A stretch of 64,000 nt of DNA from Phaeobacter sp. 11ANDIMAR09 (lineage in GTDB: Bacteria > Pseudomonadota > Alphaproteobacteria > Rhodobacterales > Rhodobacteraceae). Both the position numbers and the translations under genes were made by a program. Numbering within the stretch: the first letter of the stretch is position 1; every line of letters starts with the position of its first letter. The notes beneath the pieces were generated by a model, which was given only the letters and a program-made list of their open reading frames with translations, ran no database searches and had not been told where the DNA came from. The stretch covers positions 23,072 to 87,071 of the forward strand of contig NZ_LIKT01000021.1 of the NCBI RefSeq assembly GCF_001294455.1, in the 5' to 3' direction. Shown piece by piece: positions 9,272-18,679 of this stretch.

Positions 9272-11176
9272 CTATTCCGCCGGGTGCTGACCTGCGATAT
9301 CCAGGTAGCGTTTCAACCGAGCGCGGTATTCACCGGCAGCCCGGGTGACTGCCGGTTCGGCAAAGACCACGGGGCTGGCCATCCAGCCGGGTTTGCCCTG
9401 GTGGCCTGCGCGCCGCCCGGAGAGCGCCGAGAGCGGCACCGCCAGCACCAGTGACAGGGCGATGGGCACCAGCCAGAGCGAGACCATGCCGCTGGCTATC
9501 CCGCCCCAGAGCACCAGGCCGCTAAGTGTTTCCAGCGCGTGGCAGGTGAGCAGGGTCATGAGCCCATAGCGCCCGCCGGCCCGCGCCTGGGGAGACCAGC
9601 CGCGCTGCAGGCCAAAGAGGGTCCGAAACACCGCAATCATCTGCTGAACCATGAGGATCGGCGCATAGAGCACCGCCAGCAGGATCTCGGACAGCACGGA
9701 AGCCGCAAAGCGACGCGGGCCGCCATAGTCAGAGAGCTGTCCATTGGAGACCGCCAGAGCCAAAACCGCCAGCAGCTTTGGCGCCAGCAGCATGGCGTAG
9801 ATCAGCAGGATCACCAGCACATGGCGGGGTTCTGACATATCCGGCCAGGAGGGGCGCGACGGATTGGCGGCGCTGAAATAGTGAATGACGGAGTTTTCCT
9901 CGCCCCGGCCAATCAGCGCCCAGATCACCAGAAGGGCAAACCAGATGGGTGCCATCAGATAGCCAATAGCCCCATGCAGCAGGTGAAACCGCGAGATGGT
10001 GCGGAAACCGCGCGCTCCCAGCAGGTTCAGGTGCTGCAGATTGCCCTGGCACCAGCGTCGGTCCCGCAGGATATGGTCGATGAGAGTCGGCGGCGTTTCC
10101 TCGTAAGAGCCCCCCAGCCGTGGCAAAAACCGCACCCGCCAGCCCGCCCGGCGCAGCAGACCTGCCTCGACAAAATCATGGCTCATGATCAGCTTGTCGC
10201 GCCCCGTCAGGCGCGAGCGCAGCAGCGGCAGCCCGGCACAGGCCGCAAAAGCCTGTGTGCGCATGATGGCATTATGGCCCCAGTAGTTGCCCTCATAGCC
10301 GGTCCAGCGGGCCAGGCCCTCGGCCAGGGCCAGACCGTAGACACCATTGGCGAATTGCTGCATGCGGCCAAAAACGGATTGTGCACCAATGAGTTGCGGG
10401 AAGCTTTGAATGAGACCGGCGCTGGGGTCTCGTGACAGGGCATTGGCCAGCCGAGCAATGGCCCGCCCGGTCATCAGACTGTCCGCATCCAGCACCAGCA
10501 TGGCTTCGTAGCCCGCGCCCCAGCGGCGCAGCCAGTCGCTGATATTGCCAACCTTGCGATGGGTGTTCTGTTCCCGGCGGCGATAATAGAGCCCGGTGCC
10601 TGCAGGCAGGTCGGCCCGCAGGGCTTGGACGCTCAGACGTTCCTGCTCGGCTAGTGCCGCATCCCGGGTATCGGAGAGCACGAAGATATCATAGCTGTGT
10701 TGGCCGCCGCGTTGGTGCAGCTCTTGCAACATGGATTGCACATTGCCCAGCACATACCAGGGGGTCTCGTTGTAGACGGGCACCAGCAGAGCAACCCGCA
10801 GCGGCGCAGGCTTGCCTTGCGGGCGTGTACGGTCGCGTCTGGACAAGGAAAACAACCCCAGAACCACGGTGGAGACCGAGAAGCAGATCCAGAAGAAATT
10901 GAAAGCAATCAGCGCCAGAAGGACCAGTTCCAGCGCCATGAAACCGCCCTTGGCAAACCAGCCCTGCATCACCCAGGTGAGGGCCAGGGTGCCCAGCATG
11001 GCAGGGGAAAAGGCCAAGAAGCGCCAGAGAGCCAGCTGTTTTGGCGGCTCAAAGGCGGGAGCATTGTGATCGTGAAACGGCGCAGAGAAATCCTGCTCGG
11101 GCATCGCCAGCGGCTGCAGCGGTGGCATCAGCGGCTCCATGGCGCGGGCAGGTGGAGATTGGGAGGCTGCGGTCAT
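9272..11176 (-). CDS. opgH: Glucans biosynthesis glucosyltransferase H
   Basis: 634 residues from ATG 11176, which overlaps the opgG stop by four bases; a GTG nine bases earlier is possible. OpgH builds the linear beta-1,2-glucan backbone of osmoregulated periplasmic glucans from UDP-glucose. Two N-terminal helices (about 40-105) precede a GT2 domain with VLVPVYNETPW, the metal motif VLDADSLMTG, and the processive signature DRRWCQGN. C-terminal helices follow. It is much shorter than the E. coli protein (847 residues), mainly at the N-terminus, as is usual in alphaproteobacteria. Third gene of opgC-opgG-opgH. Confidence 0.92.
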   Translation of the reverse strand: MTAASQSPPARAMEPLMPPLQPLAMPEQDFSAPFHDHNAPAFEPPKQLALWRFLAFSPAMLGTLALTWVMQGWFAKGGFMALELVLLALIAFNFFWICFSVSTVVLGLFSLSRRDRTRPQGKPAPLRVALLVPVYNETPWYVLGNVQSMLQELHQRGGQHSYDIFVLSDTRDAALAEQERLSVQALRADLPAGTGLYYRRREQNTHRKVGNISDWLRRWGAGYEAMLVLDADSLMTGRAIARLANALSRDPSAGLIQSFPQLIGAQSVFGRMQQFANGVYGLALAEGLARWTGYEGNYWGHNAIMRTQAFAACAGLPLLRSRLTGRDKLIMSHDFVEAGLLRRAGWRVRFLPRLGGSYEETPPTLIDHILRDRRWCQGNLQHLNLLGARGFRTISRFHLLHGAIGYLMAPIWFALLVIWALIGRGEENSVIHYFSAANPSRPSWPDMSEPRHVLVILLIYAMLLAPKLLAVLALAVSNGQLSDYGGPRRFAASVLSEILLAVLYAPILMVQQMIAVFRTLFGLQRGWSPQARAGGRYGLMTLLTCHALETLSGLVLWGGIASGMVSLWLVPIALSLVLAVPLSALSGRRAGHQGKPGWMASPVVFAEPAVTRAAGEYRARLKRYLDIAGQHPAE

Positions 11177-12681
11177 CCGGTCCACCGATAGAGCCAGACT
11201 TCACTGGCCGCCTGGCTCTCGCGGCGCAGCTGCAGGCGCAGCTCGACATGGTTTTCGGCATTGGGCACAAAACTGAAGGCCAGCCGCAGCCCGCCAGTGG
11301 CGGGGTTGCGCTGCAAGACACCCTCGCTGGTCTCCACATGGGGCGAGGACAGATGCACCTCGATCTCTTCCGGGTCGCCGGCCAGCAGCGGGTGGGCCTC
11401 GAAATCCACGGTTATCAGGCGGCCGGGATCGCCAAAGATCTTGGCGCCTGCTGCTGTATCAATCACCCGCGCCAGATCCATTTTGGGATCGTCTCCCCAG
11501 CTCAGCCGATAGGAAATCGGCCAGTCTGACCCAGCCGGGATGGGCGCGCGGGGGCGCCAATAGGCAACGATGTTGTCGTAGATTTCTTTATCGGCAGGAA
11601 TCTCGACCAGGGTCACGGCGCCCTTGCCCCAATCGCCTTTGGGCTCCACCCAGAGACTAGGGCGGCGGTGGTAATGGGCCTCGAAGTCTTCGAAATCCTG
11701 CAAAGCGCGCGACCGCTGCATCAGACCAAAGCCACGGGGGGCTTCATCTATGAAAGAGGAAATCTGCAGATGCGTCGGATTGGCCAGCGGGCGCCACAGC
11801 ACCTCGCCGTTGCCATTGGCCATCAGGAGCCCGTCGCTGTCGTGCACATTGGGGCGGAAATCATCAAAGCGATTGCGGTTGGTGCGGTCAAACAGGAACA
11901 TCGAGGTGAGTGGCGCCAGACCGGCATGGTCCAGATCCTCGCGCGGGAACAGGCGCGCCTCGACATCCATCACCGTGGGGGTGCCGGGGGTGACGGTAAA
12001 GCGATATGCCCCAGTCACCGATGGGGAATCCATCAGGGCATGGACCACCATGCTGTGTTGCTCAGCCCCGGGGGCCTCCAGCCAGAACTCGATGAAATCG
12101 GGAAACTCCTCGCCCATGGGATCGCCAGTCTTCAGCGCCAACCCGCGGGCAGACAGACCATAGGCTTGACCCACCCCGATGGCGCGGAAATAGCTGGCGC
12201 CCTGAAAGACGCAGAACTCGGTCTTTTTGCCGGGCTGGTCCAGCTGGGTACGCAGCCGCAAGCCGCTGTAGCCAAGCGCGCCTGTGGTGCTGAGCTCTGG
12301 GGCAATCTCGCCACGATCAAACAGCGACATGTCAAAGCCAAAGGGCCGCGTCATGCCCGCCTGCACGGTGTTCACCTGTACCGCATGGCGAAAATACAGC
12401 CCCGGCAGGAAGAGATCGACATTGTAGCTGCTGTCACTCTTGGACCAGATCGCATCTTTGGTGCGGAACCGATGGGCCTTGTACTGATCATAAGAAAGAT
12501 CGAGCCAGTCCTGTGGTACTTCTTCACGCGGGACGTAGTCTTCGGCGGCCAAAGCACGGGCGCGCGCCACCACTTGATCGTGGCTAAAGGGCTCGGGTTT
12601 TGCGGCATCCGTTGCAAAGGCGGGTAGGCTGCTGAGCATCGTGGAGGAGAGTGCAGCAGTGAGGAAGGCGCGGCGATTCAT
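11173..12681 (-). CDS. opgG: Periplasmic glucans biosynthesis protein G
   Basis: 502 residues from ATG 12681, chosen because it overlaps the opgC stop (ATGA) and opens a signal peptide with a twin-arginine-like start (MNRRAFLTAALSSTMLSSL). The mature part is the OpgG/MdoG fold, with family motifs such as YGLSARGLALKTGDPMGEEF and FDDFRPNVHDSDGL. OpgG acts in the periplasm on the nascent glucan; recent work gives the OpgG/OpgD family beta-1,2-glucanase activity. It is translationally coupled to opgC and opgH. Confidence 0.92.
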   Translation of the reverse strand: MNRRAFLTAALSSTMLSSLPAFATDAAKPEPFSHDQVVARARALAAEDYVPREEVPQDWLDLSYDQYKAHRFRTKDAIWSKSDSSYNVDLFLPGLYFRHAVQVNTVQAGMTRPFGFDMSLFDRGEIAPELSTTGALGYSGLRLRTQLDQPGKKTEFCVFQGASYFRAIGVGQAYGLSARGLALKTGDPMGEEFPDFIEFWLEAPGAEQHSMVVHALMDSPSVTGAYRFTVTPGTPTVMDVEARLFPREDLDHAGLAPLTSMFLFDRTNRNRFDDFRPNVHDSDGLLMANGNGEVLWRPLANPTHLQISSFIDEAPRGFGLMQRSRALQDFEDFEAHYHRRPSLWVEPKGDWGKGAVTLVEIPADKEIYDNIVAYWRPRAPIPAGSDWPISYRLSWGDDPKMDLARVIDTAAGAKIFGDPGRLITVDFEAHPLLAGDPEEIEVHLSSPHVETSEGVLQRNPATGGLRLAFSFVPNAENHVELRLQLRRESQAASEVWLYRWTG

Positions 12682-13958
12682 CGTTTCGCCCTCCAGGGGT
12701 GGGATTTGAACCAGCCCGCCGCATAGGCGCAGGTGATGATCAGGGCAAAGCCTGCCAGATTGGCGAGGGCGGTGATTGCAATGCCCCGCTCTGTCTGGTC
12801 CAGGGCAAAGCCAATGAGCCGCGCCAGGGCCATGGAAAACACAAAGACCGCAAGGCTTTGCTGGCCGACCTTGGTGATGATCTTGAGCAGGCGCGCCCAG
12901 ACCCGTGCGCCCAGAGAGTGCCCCGAGGCGATCAGGCGCTTGCCGCCGGTCCCGGCGATCAGCCAGCCCAGATAGGCCAGCGCCAGGAAATGGGCATAGC
13001 GCAACAGGCCAAAATCTGTCTTTTCGCGCCACTGCGCAGTGGTCTTCCACCAGGGGCGGATCATATCGCCCAGATCGCCATTGGCCGCATCAACCCAGAG
13101 AAAGACTTTCCACGAGCCAAAGGGGGCCGACAGGATCAGAAAGGCGGCAGCGGCGAGGCCCAGGAGGGCAGAGACCGGCGGCTTGGGCAGCCAGCCCTTC
13201 ATGAAGGCAAAGCCGGTAAAGAACAAAAGCTGCCAGCCAAAGGGGTTAAAGAACCACTCGCGCTCCGACCAGGGCTCAGCCGGGAGGGAGGCGCCATCGG
13301 GCCCCAGCCCGATCAGATAGGGGTTAGCGGCAAGCCAAATCAACGCCGAGGTCAGTGCCACGGCCCAGACACCAATGCGTTCAACGCCCATCATCAGGGG
13401 CATCAAGGCCAGTACCACCAGGTACATCGGCAGGATGTCAAAATAGTTCGGCACATAGGTGAGGGTAAACAGCCCCACCAGATTGGGCGCGGGGTTGTTG
13501 AAAAAGTGCTGCAAGTTCAGCGAATTGATATAGGTCTTGTCAAAGGCACCATAGGTATCCAGCGCTGCCATGGTCATGGCGACAAAGAAGAACAGGCCGA
13601 TATGAGCCCAAAAGACTTGCCAGCAGCGAAACACCACCCGCGCCGAGCCCAGGGCCCAGCCCTGTTTTGCGTAAGAACCGCCAAAGGCAATGGCCGAGGC
13701 CATGCCGGAGCAGAAGACAAAGATCTCGGTCGCATCCGAGAAGCCAAAGCGCGCCGGGATCCAGCCGGTCCAGCGATTGCCGGGGATATGGGCCACCAGA
13801 ATGATAAACATGGCGATGCCACGGTAAAAATCGAGCCGCGGATCACGCACCCGCGGAGCTGTGGTCTTGATGTGGTCCATATCACCAGGAGAAACCGTCC
13901 GGTTGGCCGCAGGCCCCGGATCTTGTTTTGGGGATGGAAAGGGCGAAACGTCCGCCAT
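12678..13958 (-). CDS. opgC: OpgC family glucan-succinylating membrane protein
   Basis: 426 residues. After a polar N-terminus of about 38 residues comes the OpgC/acyltransferase-3 start RDPRLDFYRGIAMFIILVAHIPGNRW, given here as spanning about residues 38-63, and then about ten membrane helices. FVFCSGMASAIAFGG in the second helix is typical of the OpgC subfamily. OpgC is known to add succinyl groups to periplasmic glucans. It is the first gene of the glucan operon, with an AAGGA element about 10 bases before the ATG, 84 bases downstream of the TTC38-like gene on the same strand. Confidence 0.88.
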   Translation of the reverse strand: MADVSPFPSPKQDPGPAANRTVSPGDMDHIKTTAPRVRDPRLDFYRGIAMFIILVAHIPGNRWTGWIPARFGFSDATEIFVFCSGMASAIAFGGSYAKQGWALGSARVVFRCWQVFWAHIGLFFFVAMTMAALDTYGAFDKTYINSLNLQHFFNNPAPNLVGLFTLTYVPNYFDILPMYLVVLALMPLMMGVERIGVWAVALTSALIWLAANPYLIGLGPDGASLPAEPWSEREWFFNPFGWQLLFFTGFAFMKGWLPKPPVSALLGLAAAAFLILSAPFGSWKVFLWVDAANGDLGDMIRPWWKTTAQWREKTDFGLLRYAHFLALAYLGWLIAGTGGKRLIASGHSLGARVWARLLKIITKVGQQSLAVFVFSMALARLIGFALDQTERGIAITALANLAGFALIITCAYAAGWFKSHPWRAKR

Positions 13959-14042
13959 GGGTGGTTTATCCTTACAGATCTATCTTGAAATGACTGGGCG
14001 CATTCGCGCAGGGCACTATGCGCACCCCATTGAGTTTGCGGC

Positions 14043-15407
14043 TTATTCTGCTGGCATGCTGTGAACGTCAAGCCCTTGGCGACCGGCTGCGATCAAAGTC
14101 CGCCGCGCCAGGGCATAGTTATCTTCGCCGCCGGCGCGTTTGGCACGACGATCATCCAGGATCACCTCGACCGCGTCGAATTCTCCGGCCCGCAGCCCCG
14201 CATCAATTGTCATGCGCTCAAAGACATCGCGTTGTGCATGGCTGCCCCCGGCCAATTGCATGGTGCCTCTGGCGCGACACAGGTGGGTAAAGGCCAGGGC
14301 GTAATTCCCCTCGCCAAAGGCCTCTAGCCCATTGGCGGCATCACAGCCCGGTGTTGCCATGCGCTCCTGGGCTTCGGTGTCACGTTTCTGGGCATCGGCG
14401 TGAATGCGGCGGACCAGGCGTTTGGTTTCGGCTTGGCGGTTGCGTCCGGACAGGGCCAGCAGATAGTGCAGATCGGCAAAGATCAGGCTGCCGTCTTCGG
14501 TGCGATTGGCGCAGAGTTCCGACAGTTCTTCCCAGCGGTTGCCCACTGCGACGCCTTCGAGCTCCAGCCGCATCAGCAGCGAGGTGGCATTGGAGATATC
14601 GCGGTAGTCATCGGTTTTATCCTTCCGGACTTCGGTATCATAGAGCGTGAGGGCCTGATCGGCCTGACCCAGATCCAAATGCATCAGCGCCTTGTGCCAC
14701 CAGACGTGATAGCGAAAGTTGTTGCAATGGGACCAGGCGGCTTCGCGCCCTTCCAGCCAGTTCAATCCGGCGGCGGCATCGCCCATCATCTCGTGCACAT
14801 GGGCCACGGCATGTAAGCCCCAGGCATCATCCGGGGCCATCCACAGCGCCTGGCGCCCGGCGATGCCGGCCTTCTCATAGGATCCGGTCTCTTCAAGCGC
14901 AAAGGCGTGACAGCCCAGCAAATAGCCGCGGGCTGCGTGATCCGGGGCATAGGCTGGCATGACGCGCTCGACCGAGGCGCGCATCCCGGTGCAATCGCCA
15001 AGGATAAAGCGAATCCCATGGCTGAGCTTCATGGCCAGCGCATCACAGGGATCGACGTCCAACACCTGTTCCATCAGCACAACTGCGCGTGACGGGCGCC
15101 CGGCCAACCAGGCTTCAAGAGCGTCGACGTATTTGCGTTCGCGCGGTAGGGCGGCACTGTAGCCTGCTCTGGCGGCTTTCAGGGCGTCCTGGGCCATGGG
15201 CAGGAGTTCAGAGCGTCCCAGCATGAGAACCGAGAGCCCCTTGATGGCCTGGGCCAGGGCAAAGTCCGGCGCGGCCGTGAGCACAGCGCCCAGGTGATCT
15301 GCGGTGGCAGCGGCATGGGCCAGCACCCCCATCTGTGCCGCATCCCAGCTTGCGAGGGTCGTGGCACAGCTGAGGCTGGTGTCTTGTCCAAACTTGTCTT
15401 GCGTCAT
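14043..15407 (-). CDS. Tetratricopeptide repeat protein of the TTC38 family
   Basis: 454 residues, all alpha-helical with degenerate TPR units. Residues about 140-260 carry the TTC38-type run with GYLLGCHAFALEETGSYEKA and DDAWGLHAVAHVHEMMG, followed by FRYHVWWHKALMHLDLGQ. No signal peptide or membrane segment is visible, so it is probably cytoplasmic. The biochemical role of the family is unknown; it is found in many Rhodobacterales and in animals. It could share a transcript with the opg operon 84 bases downstream, but no direct functional link is seen. Confidence 0.82.
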   Translation of the reverse strand: MTQDKFGQDTSLSCATTLASWDAAQMGVLAHAAATADHLGAVLTAAPDFALAQAIKGLSVLMLGRSELLPMAQDALKAARAGYSAALPRERKYVDALEAWLAGRPSRAVVLMEQVLDVDPCDALAMKLSHGIRFILGDCTGMRASVERVMPAYAPDHAARGYLLGCHAFALEETGSYEKAGIAGRQALWMAPDDAWGLHAVAHVHEMMGDAAAGLNWLEGREAAWSHCNNFRYHVWWHKALMHLDLGQADQALTLYDTEVRKDKTDDYRDISNATSLLMRLELEGVAVGNRWEELSELCANRTEDGSLIFADLHYLLALSGRNRQAETKRLVRRIHADAQKRDTEAQERMATPGCDAANGLEAFGEGNYALAFTHLCRARGTMQLAGGSHAQRDVFERMTIDAGLRAGEFDAVEVILDDRRAKRAGGEDNYALARRTLIAAGRQGLDVHSMPAE

Positions 15408-15586
15408 TGGGAGTCCAATCTCTGCCTATGGTCTTAAATTCTCTGTTCTTCAAAGAGTAAACCAGCGGGGAGGTCGGCGCGACGCTGCTCGCGTTTTGGT
15501 GATTGGATGTGTGTGGCCAAAGGCGGCAAAGGCCGAAATTCACCACTATGTCAGGCGGTTTTCTGCGCCTTTTGGGCTTTGCGGCT

Positions 15587-15626
15587 GCAAAAGCAAGCAA
15601 GCACCCGCCAAGGGAGCGGATGCTTG
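15587..15626 (-). terminator. Terminator-like hairpin after the CoA-transferase gene
   Basis: 11-bp stem (CAAGCATCCGC with GCGGGTGCTTG on the minus strand, one G-U pair) with a 7-base loop. It is followed by a partly T-rich stretch and lies 58 bases past the stop at 15684. Confidence 0.6.
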
Positions 15627-15683
15627 AGGCGTTTTGTAACATTCGCCGGGGCAGCTCGGAGGTATGCCCCCCACCAGCGCTGC

Positions 15684-16928
15684 TCAGCTATCGGCAAAGG
15701 GATCTTCGGCCTGCAGAATCTCTGTTGTAGAGGCACCGCATTGGGGCGGCGCATGGCGGTAGGTTACGGGAGTGCGCGAGAAATTCAGAGGGTTGCCCAG
15801 GAGCTGCACCGGGCCGACACCTGATTGCATTTCAATGGCCATCTCCCGCGCGGCCACCTGATCACTGGCAAATACCCGATCCAGGCTCTGCACCGGGCCT
15901 GCGGGCACTTTGCGGGCCTCCATGCCTGCGATCACTGCATCCATGGTAAAGCGTTTGAGCGCCGGGATCAGGATATCGTTCAAGGCATCGCGATGTTCCA
16001 GCCGGGCGGGGTTGCTGGCAAAGCGGGGGTCTTCTGCCAGGCCTTCCAATCCCAGAAACTCCATGAAGCGGCGGAACTGGCTGTCATTGCCCACTGCCAG
16101 GATCACATGGGCATCCGAGGTCTCATAAAGCCCATAGGGCACGATGCTGGGGTGTTCATTGCCCCGGCGCTGCGGCACCTGTTTGGTGTTGAGATAGGCG
16201 ACTCCTTCGTTGATCAGCCAGGCCACCTGAGCATCCACCAGCGCCAGATCAATCTGCTGGCCTTCGTCAGTCTGGCTCTTGTGGTGCAGCGCGGCGAGAA
16301 TGCCGATGGTTGCATACATGCCGCACATGACATCAGCGATGCCAACGCCTGCTTTCACGGGCTGACCCTGAGGCTCGCCAGTCAGGGACATGATGCCACC
16401 ATAGCCCTGGGCCATCAGATCATAGCCGGGTTTGGAGCTGTTGGGGCCGGTCTGGCCATAGCCGGAGATCGAGCAATAGATCAGATGAGGGAACTCCGCC
16501 CGCAGGCTGGCATAGTCGAGGCCATATTTTGCCAGCCCGCCGGGTTTGAAATTCTCCACCAGAATATCGGCCTGAGCCGCCAAGCGGCGGATCTGAGCCT
16601 GGCCTTCGGGACTGGCGATATCCAGCGCGATAGAGCGTTTGTTGCGGTTGGCAGCCATGAAATAGGCCGACAGATCCGAGCGGTTCCCATCGGCATCGGC
16701 AACATAGGGCGGACCCCATTGGCGGGTGTCATCGCCGCCCGACTTGGGGTTTTCCACTTTCACCACTGTGGCGCCTAGGTCGCCCAGCAACTGGGTGCAG
16801 GTCGGGCCTGCCAGAATGCGCGACAGATCCAGAACCTTGACACCTTTGAGAGCGCCATGGCCGAGGCTGTCGGCCGGGGTCCAGCCCCTGGGGCTTGTAC
16901 TGTCTGTGTGATCAGATGCGGCCATCAT
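15684..16928 (-). CDS. CaiB/BaiF family CoA-transferase (formyl-CoA-transferase-like)
   Basis: 414 residues, the usual family length. Motifs are VKVLDLSRILAGPTCTQLLGD (about 30-50), VENFKPGGLAKYGLDY and KPGYDLMAQGYGG, whose Asp170 matches the catalytic aspartate of formyl-CoA transferase. These class III enzymes move CoA between carboxylic acids through anhydride intermediates. The start region overlaps the preceding ThDP-enzyme gene by 17 bases and has GGAGG just before two consecutive ATGs (16928, 16925). Pairing with a ThDP decarboxylase-like gene recalls the oxalate pathway (frc-oxc), but the partner lacks clear oxalyl-CoA decarboxylase features. The substrate is unknown. Confidence 0.87.
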   Translation of the reverse strand: MMAASDHTDSTSPRGWTPADSLGHGALKGVKVLDLSRILAGPTCTQLLGDLGATVVKVENPKSGGDDTRQWGPPYVADADGNRSDLSAYFMAANRNKRSIALDIASPEGQAQIRRLAAQADILVENFKPGGLAKYGLDYASLRAEFPHLIYCSISGYGQTGPNSSKPGYDLMAQGYGGIMSLTGEPQGQPVKAGVGIADVMCGMYATIGILAALHHKSQTDEGQQIDLALVDAQVAWLINEGVAYLNTKQVPQRRGNEHPSIVPYGLYETSDAHVILAVGNDSQFRRFMEFLGLEGLAEDPRFASNPARLEHRDALNDILIPALKRFTMDAVIAGMEARKVPAGPVQSLDRVFASDQVAAREMAIEMQSGVGPVQLLGNPLNFSRTPVTYRHAPPQCGASTTEILQAEDPFADS

Positions 16929-18531
16929 ATCCTCCGGCTTCGATTTCCGCAGAGATGACAGTGAAGCGGTCAGAGGCCAAGGCCTCTTGCAGGGCTTTGT
17001 TCAGCTGGGTGCGGTTACGTACCGTTACCCCATTGCCGCCAAAGGCGCGGCCCATGGCTGCAAAGTCATGGCGCCCCAGGTCAACTCCGGCATTGGCCAT
17101 CTGGCGACCGCGTTGCTTGAGCTCGATGAGGGCGAGGCTGGCATCGGCAAAGACCACAAAGATCGGCGCCACATTCAGCTCGGCGGCGGTGGCCAGATCA
17201 CCTGCAACCATCAAAAAGCCGGCATCCCCGGAAAAGCTCACCACCGGGCGGCCGGGTTCGGCGAGTTTGCGGCCAATTGCCATGGGCACAGCACAGCCCA
17301 TGGTGCACAGGCCGGACGACTGGATGAGATCCCGCGGGCTGTGGCAAGGCCACATCTGGCTGAGCAGAATGCGATGCGCGCCGCTGTCTGCGGTGGCGAG
17401 GGTTTCCGGCGGCAGGCTGGCGCGGCATTCGGCGATCACTCCGGCCGGCCCCCAGTCATCGGTTGTGGGGAAGGCACGGGCCAGGTCGGCCCGGACCTGC
17501 TCAGGTCTGCCGCAGGGCCATTTGGGCAGTTCAACCCGTTCTGCCGAGGGGGCAAGCGCCTGCAGGGTCGGCTTGAGCGAGGCGACCAGCGCCAGGCTGG
17601 CCTGATGCATGTAATGGGTGTTGGCCTCGGGGGTGATGTCGATCATGCGCTGCTGGCTCGGATCCCAGACATTGCGCCAGCCGGGGCGCATCTCAATCGG
17701 GTCATAGCCCAGGGACAGGATCAGATCGGCCTTTTGCACCAGGGGCAGCAGGGATTTGTCCGCCAGCGGGGACAGCCCCGCTGCGCCAAGGCAGAGCGGG
17801 TGGGTTTCCGCCAGCAGGCCCTTGGCCTTGTAGCTGGTAACAAAGTGGATCTGGTGTTGTTCGAGGAAGTACTGGATCTCTGGGGCGGCCTCTTCCTGCA
17901 GGGCATCCAGACCGATGATGGCCAAGGGGCGCTGGGCCTCGCTGAGCCAGGAAAGCGCCTGCGCCAGGGTCGCATCCTCTGGCTGGGTCAGCGCGGCAGG
18001 CGCGCGGCGCAGACCGCGATCTCTGGCCGGGGCATCCGCCACCGAGATCGGTACGTCGATATGCACCGGCCCGTTTCTCGGTTCCGTTGCGATGGCGACG
18101 GCCTTGTCGGCGATCAGATCTGCGGCCTCTGCATCGAGCCGGAATGTGGCCTTGGTGATGGGGGAGAACACCGCGCGGTGGTCCAGCACCTGATGGGTGT
18201 AGCTTTGCTCTTCGGCGGCATCGACGCAGCCGGTAAGCACCAGCATCGGCACCCGGTCCTGATGGGCATTGGCCACCACATTGACCCCGTTGAGCGCGCC
18301 GGGTCCAAGCGTGGCCACCAGGATCACCGGGGCACCATCGCTGTGATGCACCCCTTCACCCATAAAGCCTGCTGCATTTTCATGCTTGGCCAGGTGAAAC
18401 TTGATGCCTGCCTTGACCAGCGCGTCGACCAAGGTCAGCACTTCGCCGCCCGGCATTCCAAAGGCGTGACGGCAGCCGGCCTCGTAGAGGCGGCGAGCCA
18501 GAACGTCGGCGGCGCGAAGGGTCTGTGTCAT
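16912..18531 (-). CDS. Thiamine-diphosphate-dependent enzyme of the acetolactate synthase / decarboxylase superfamily
   Basis: 539 residues with the three-domain layout. The N-terminal PYR domain has FHLAKHENAAGFMGEGV with the ThDP-activating Glu51; a central domain follows, then a C-terminal PP domain. The Mg/ThDP motif starts with SGDAGFLMVAGDLATA. Its second part reads FADASLALIELKQ where most relatives have an Asn-Asn or Asn-Asp pair; the aspartate that can bind Mg is kept but the first Asn is Ala. It is probably a 2-oxo acid decarboxylase or ligase feeding the CoA-transferase encoded next. Alternatives are a sulfopyruvate-type or true acetolactate synthase catalytic subunit, though no small subunit lies nearby. 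Confidence 0.83.
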   Translation of the reverse strand: MTQTLRAADVLARRLYEAGCRHAFGMPGGEVLTLVDALVKAGIKFHLAKHENAAGFMGEGVHHSDGAPVILVATLGPGALNGVNVVANAHQDRVPMLVLTGCVDAAEEQSYTHQVLDHRAVFSPITKATFRLDAEAADLIADKAVAIATEPRNGPVHIDVPISVADAPARDRGLRRAPAALTQPEDATLAQALSWLSEAQRPLAIIGLDALQEEAAPEIQYFLEQHQIHFVTSYKAKGLLAETHPLCLGAAGLSPLADKSLLPLVQKADLILSLGYDPIEMRPGWRNVWDPSQQRMIDITPEANTHYMHQASLALVASLKPTLQALAPSAERVELPKWPCGRPEQVRADLARAFPTTDDWGPAGVIAECRASLPPETLATADSGAHRILLSQMWPCHSPRDLIQSSGLCTMGCAVPMAIGRKLAEPGRPVVSFSGDAGFLMVAGDLATAAELNVAPIFVVFADASLALIELKQRGRQMANAGVDLGRHDFAAMGRAFGGNGVTVRNRTQLNKALQEALASDRFTVISAEIEAGGYDGRI

Positions 18532-18679
18532 GTCTTCCGTATCCCACTGTTTCCAGTGGCTAGAATTCGCGGGTTATGGGGATAGGCGCAAGCCGTATCA
18601 CAGCTCTGTGACCTGCTGTGACGATGAGGTGCGTTGGACCTGGGAGCGCGGGGCAATGGTCGCACCAGGGCGCGCGGGA

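Noticed and set aside
16987..18585. 532-codon open frame on the plus strand opposite the ThDP-enzyme gene
   Set aside because: Antisense shadow in GC-rich DNA; rich in Gly, Gln and His with no domain, while the minus strand encodes an intact enzyme.
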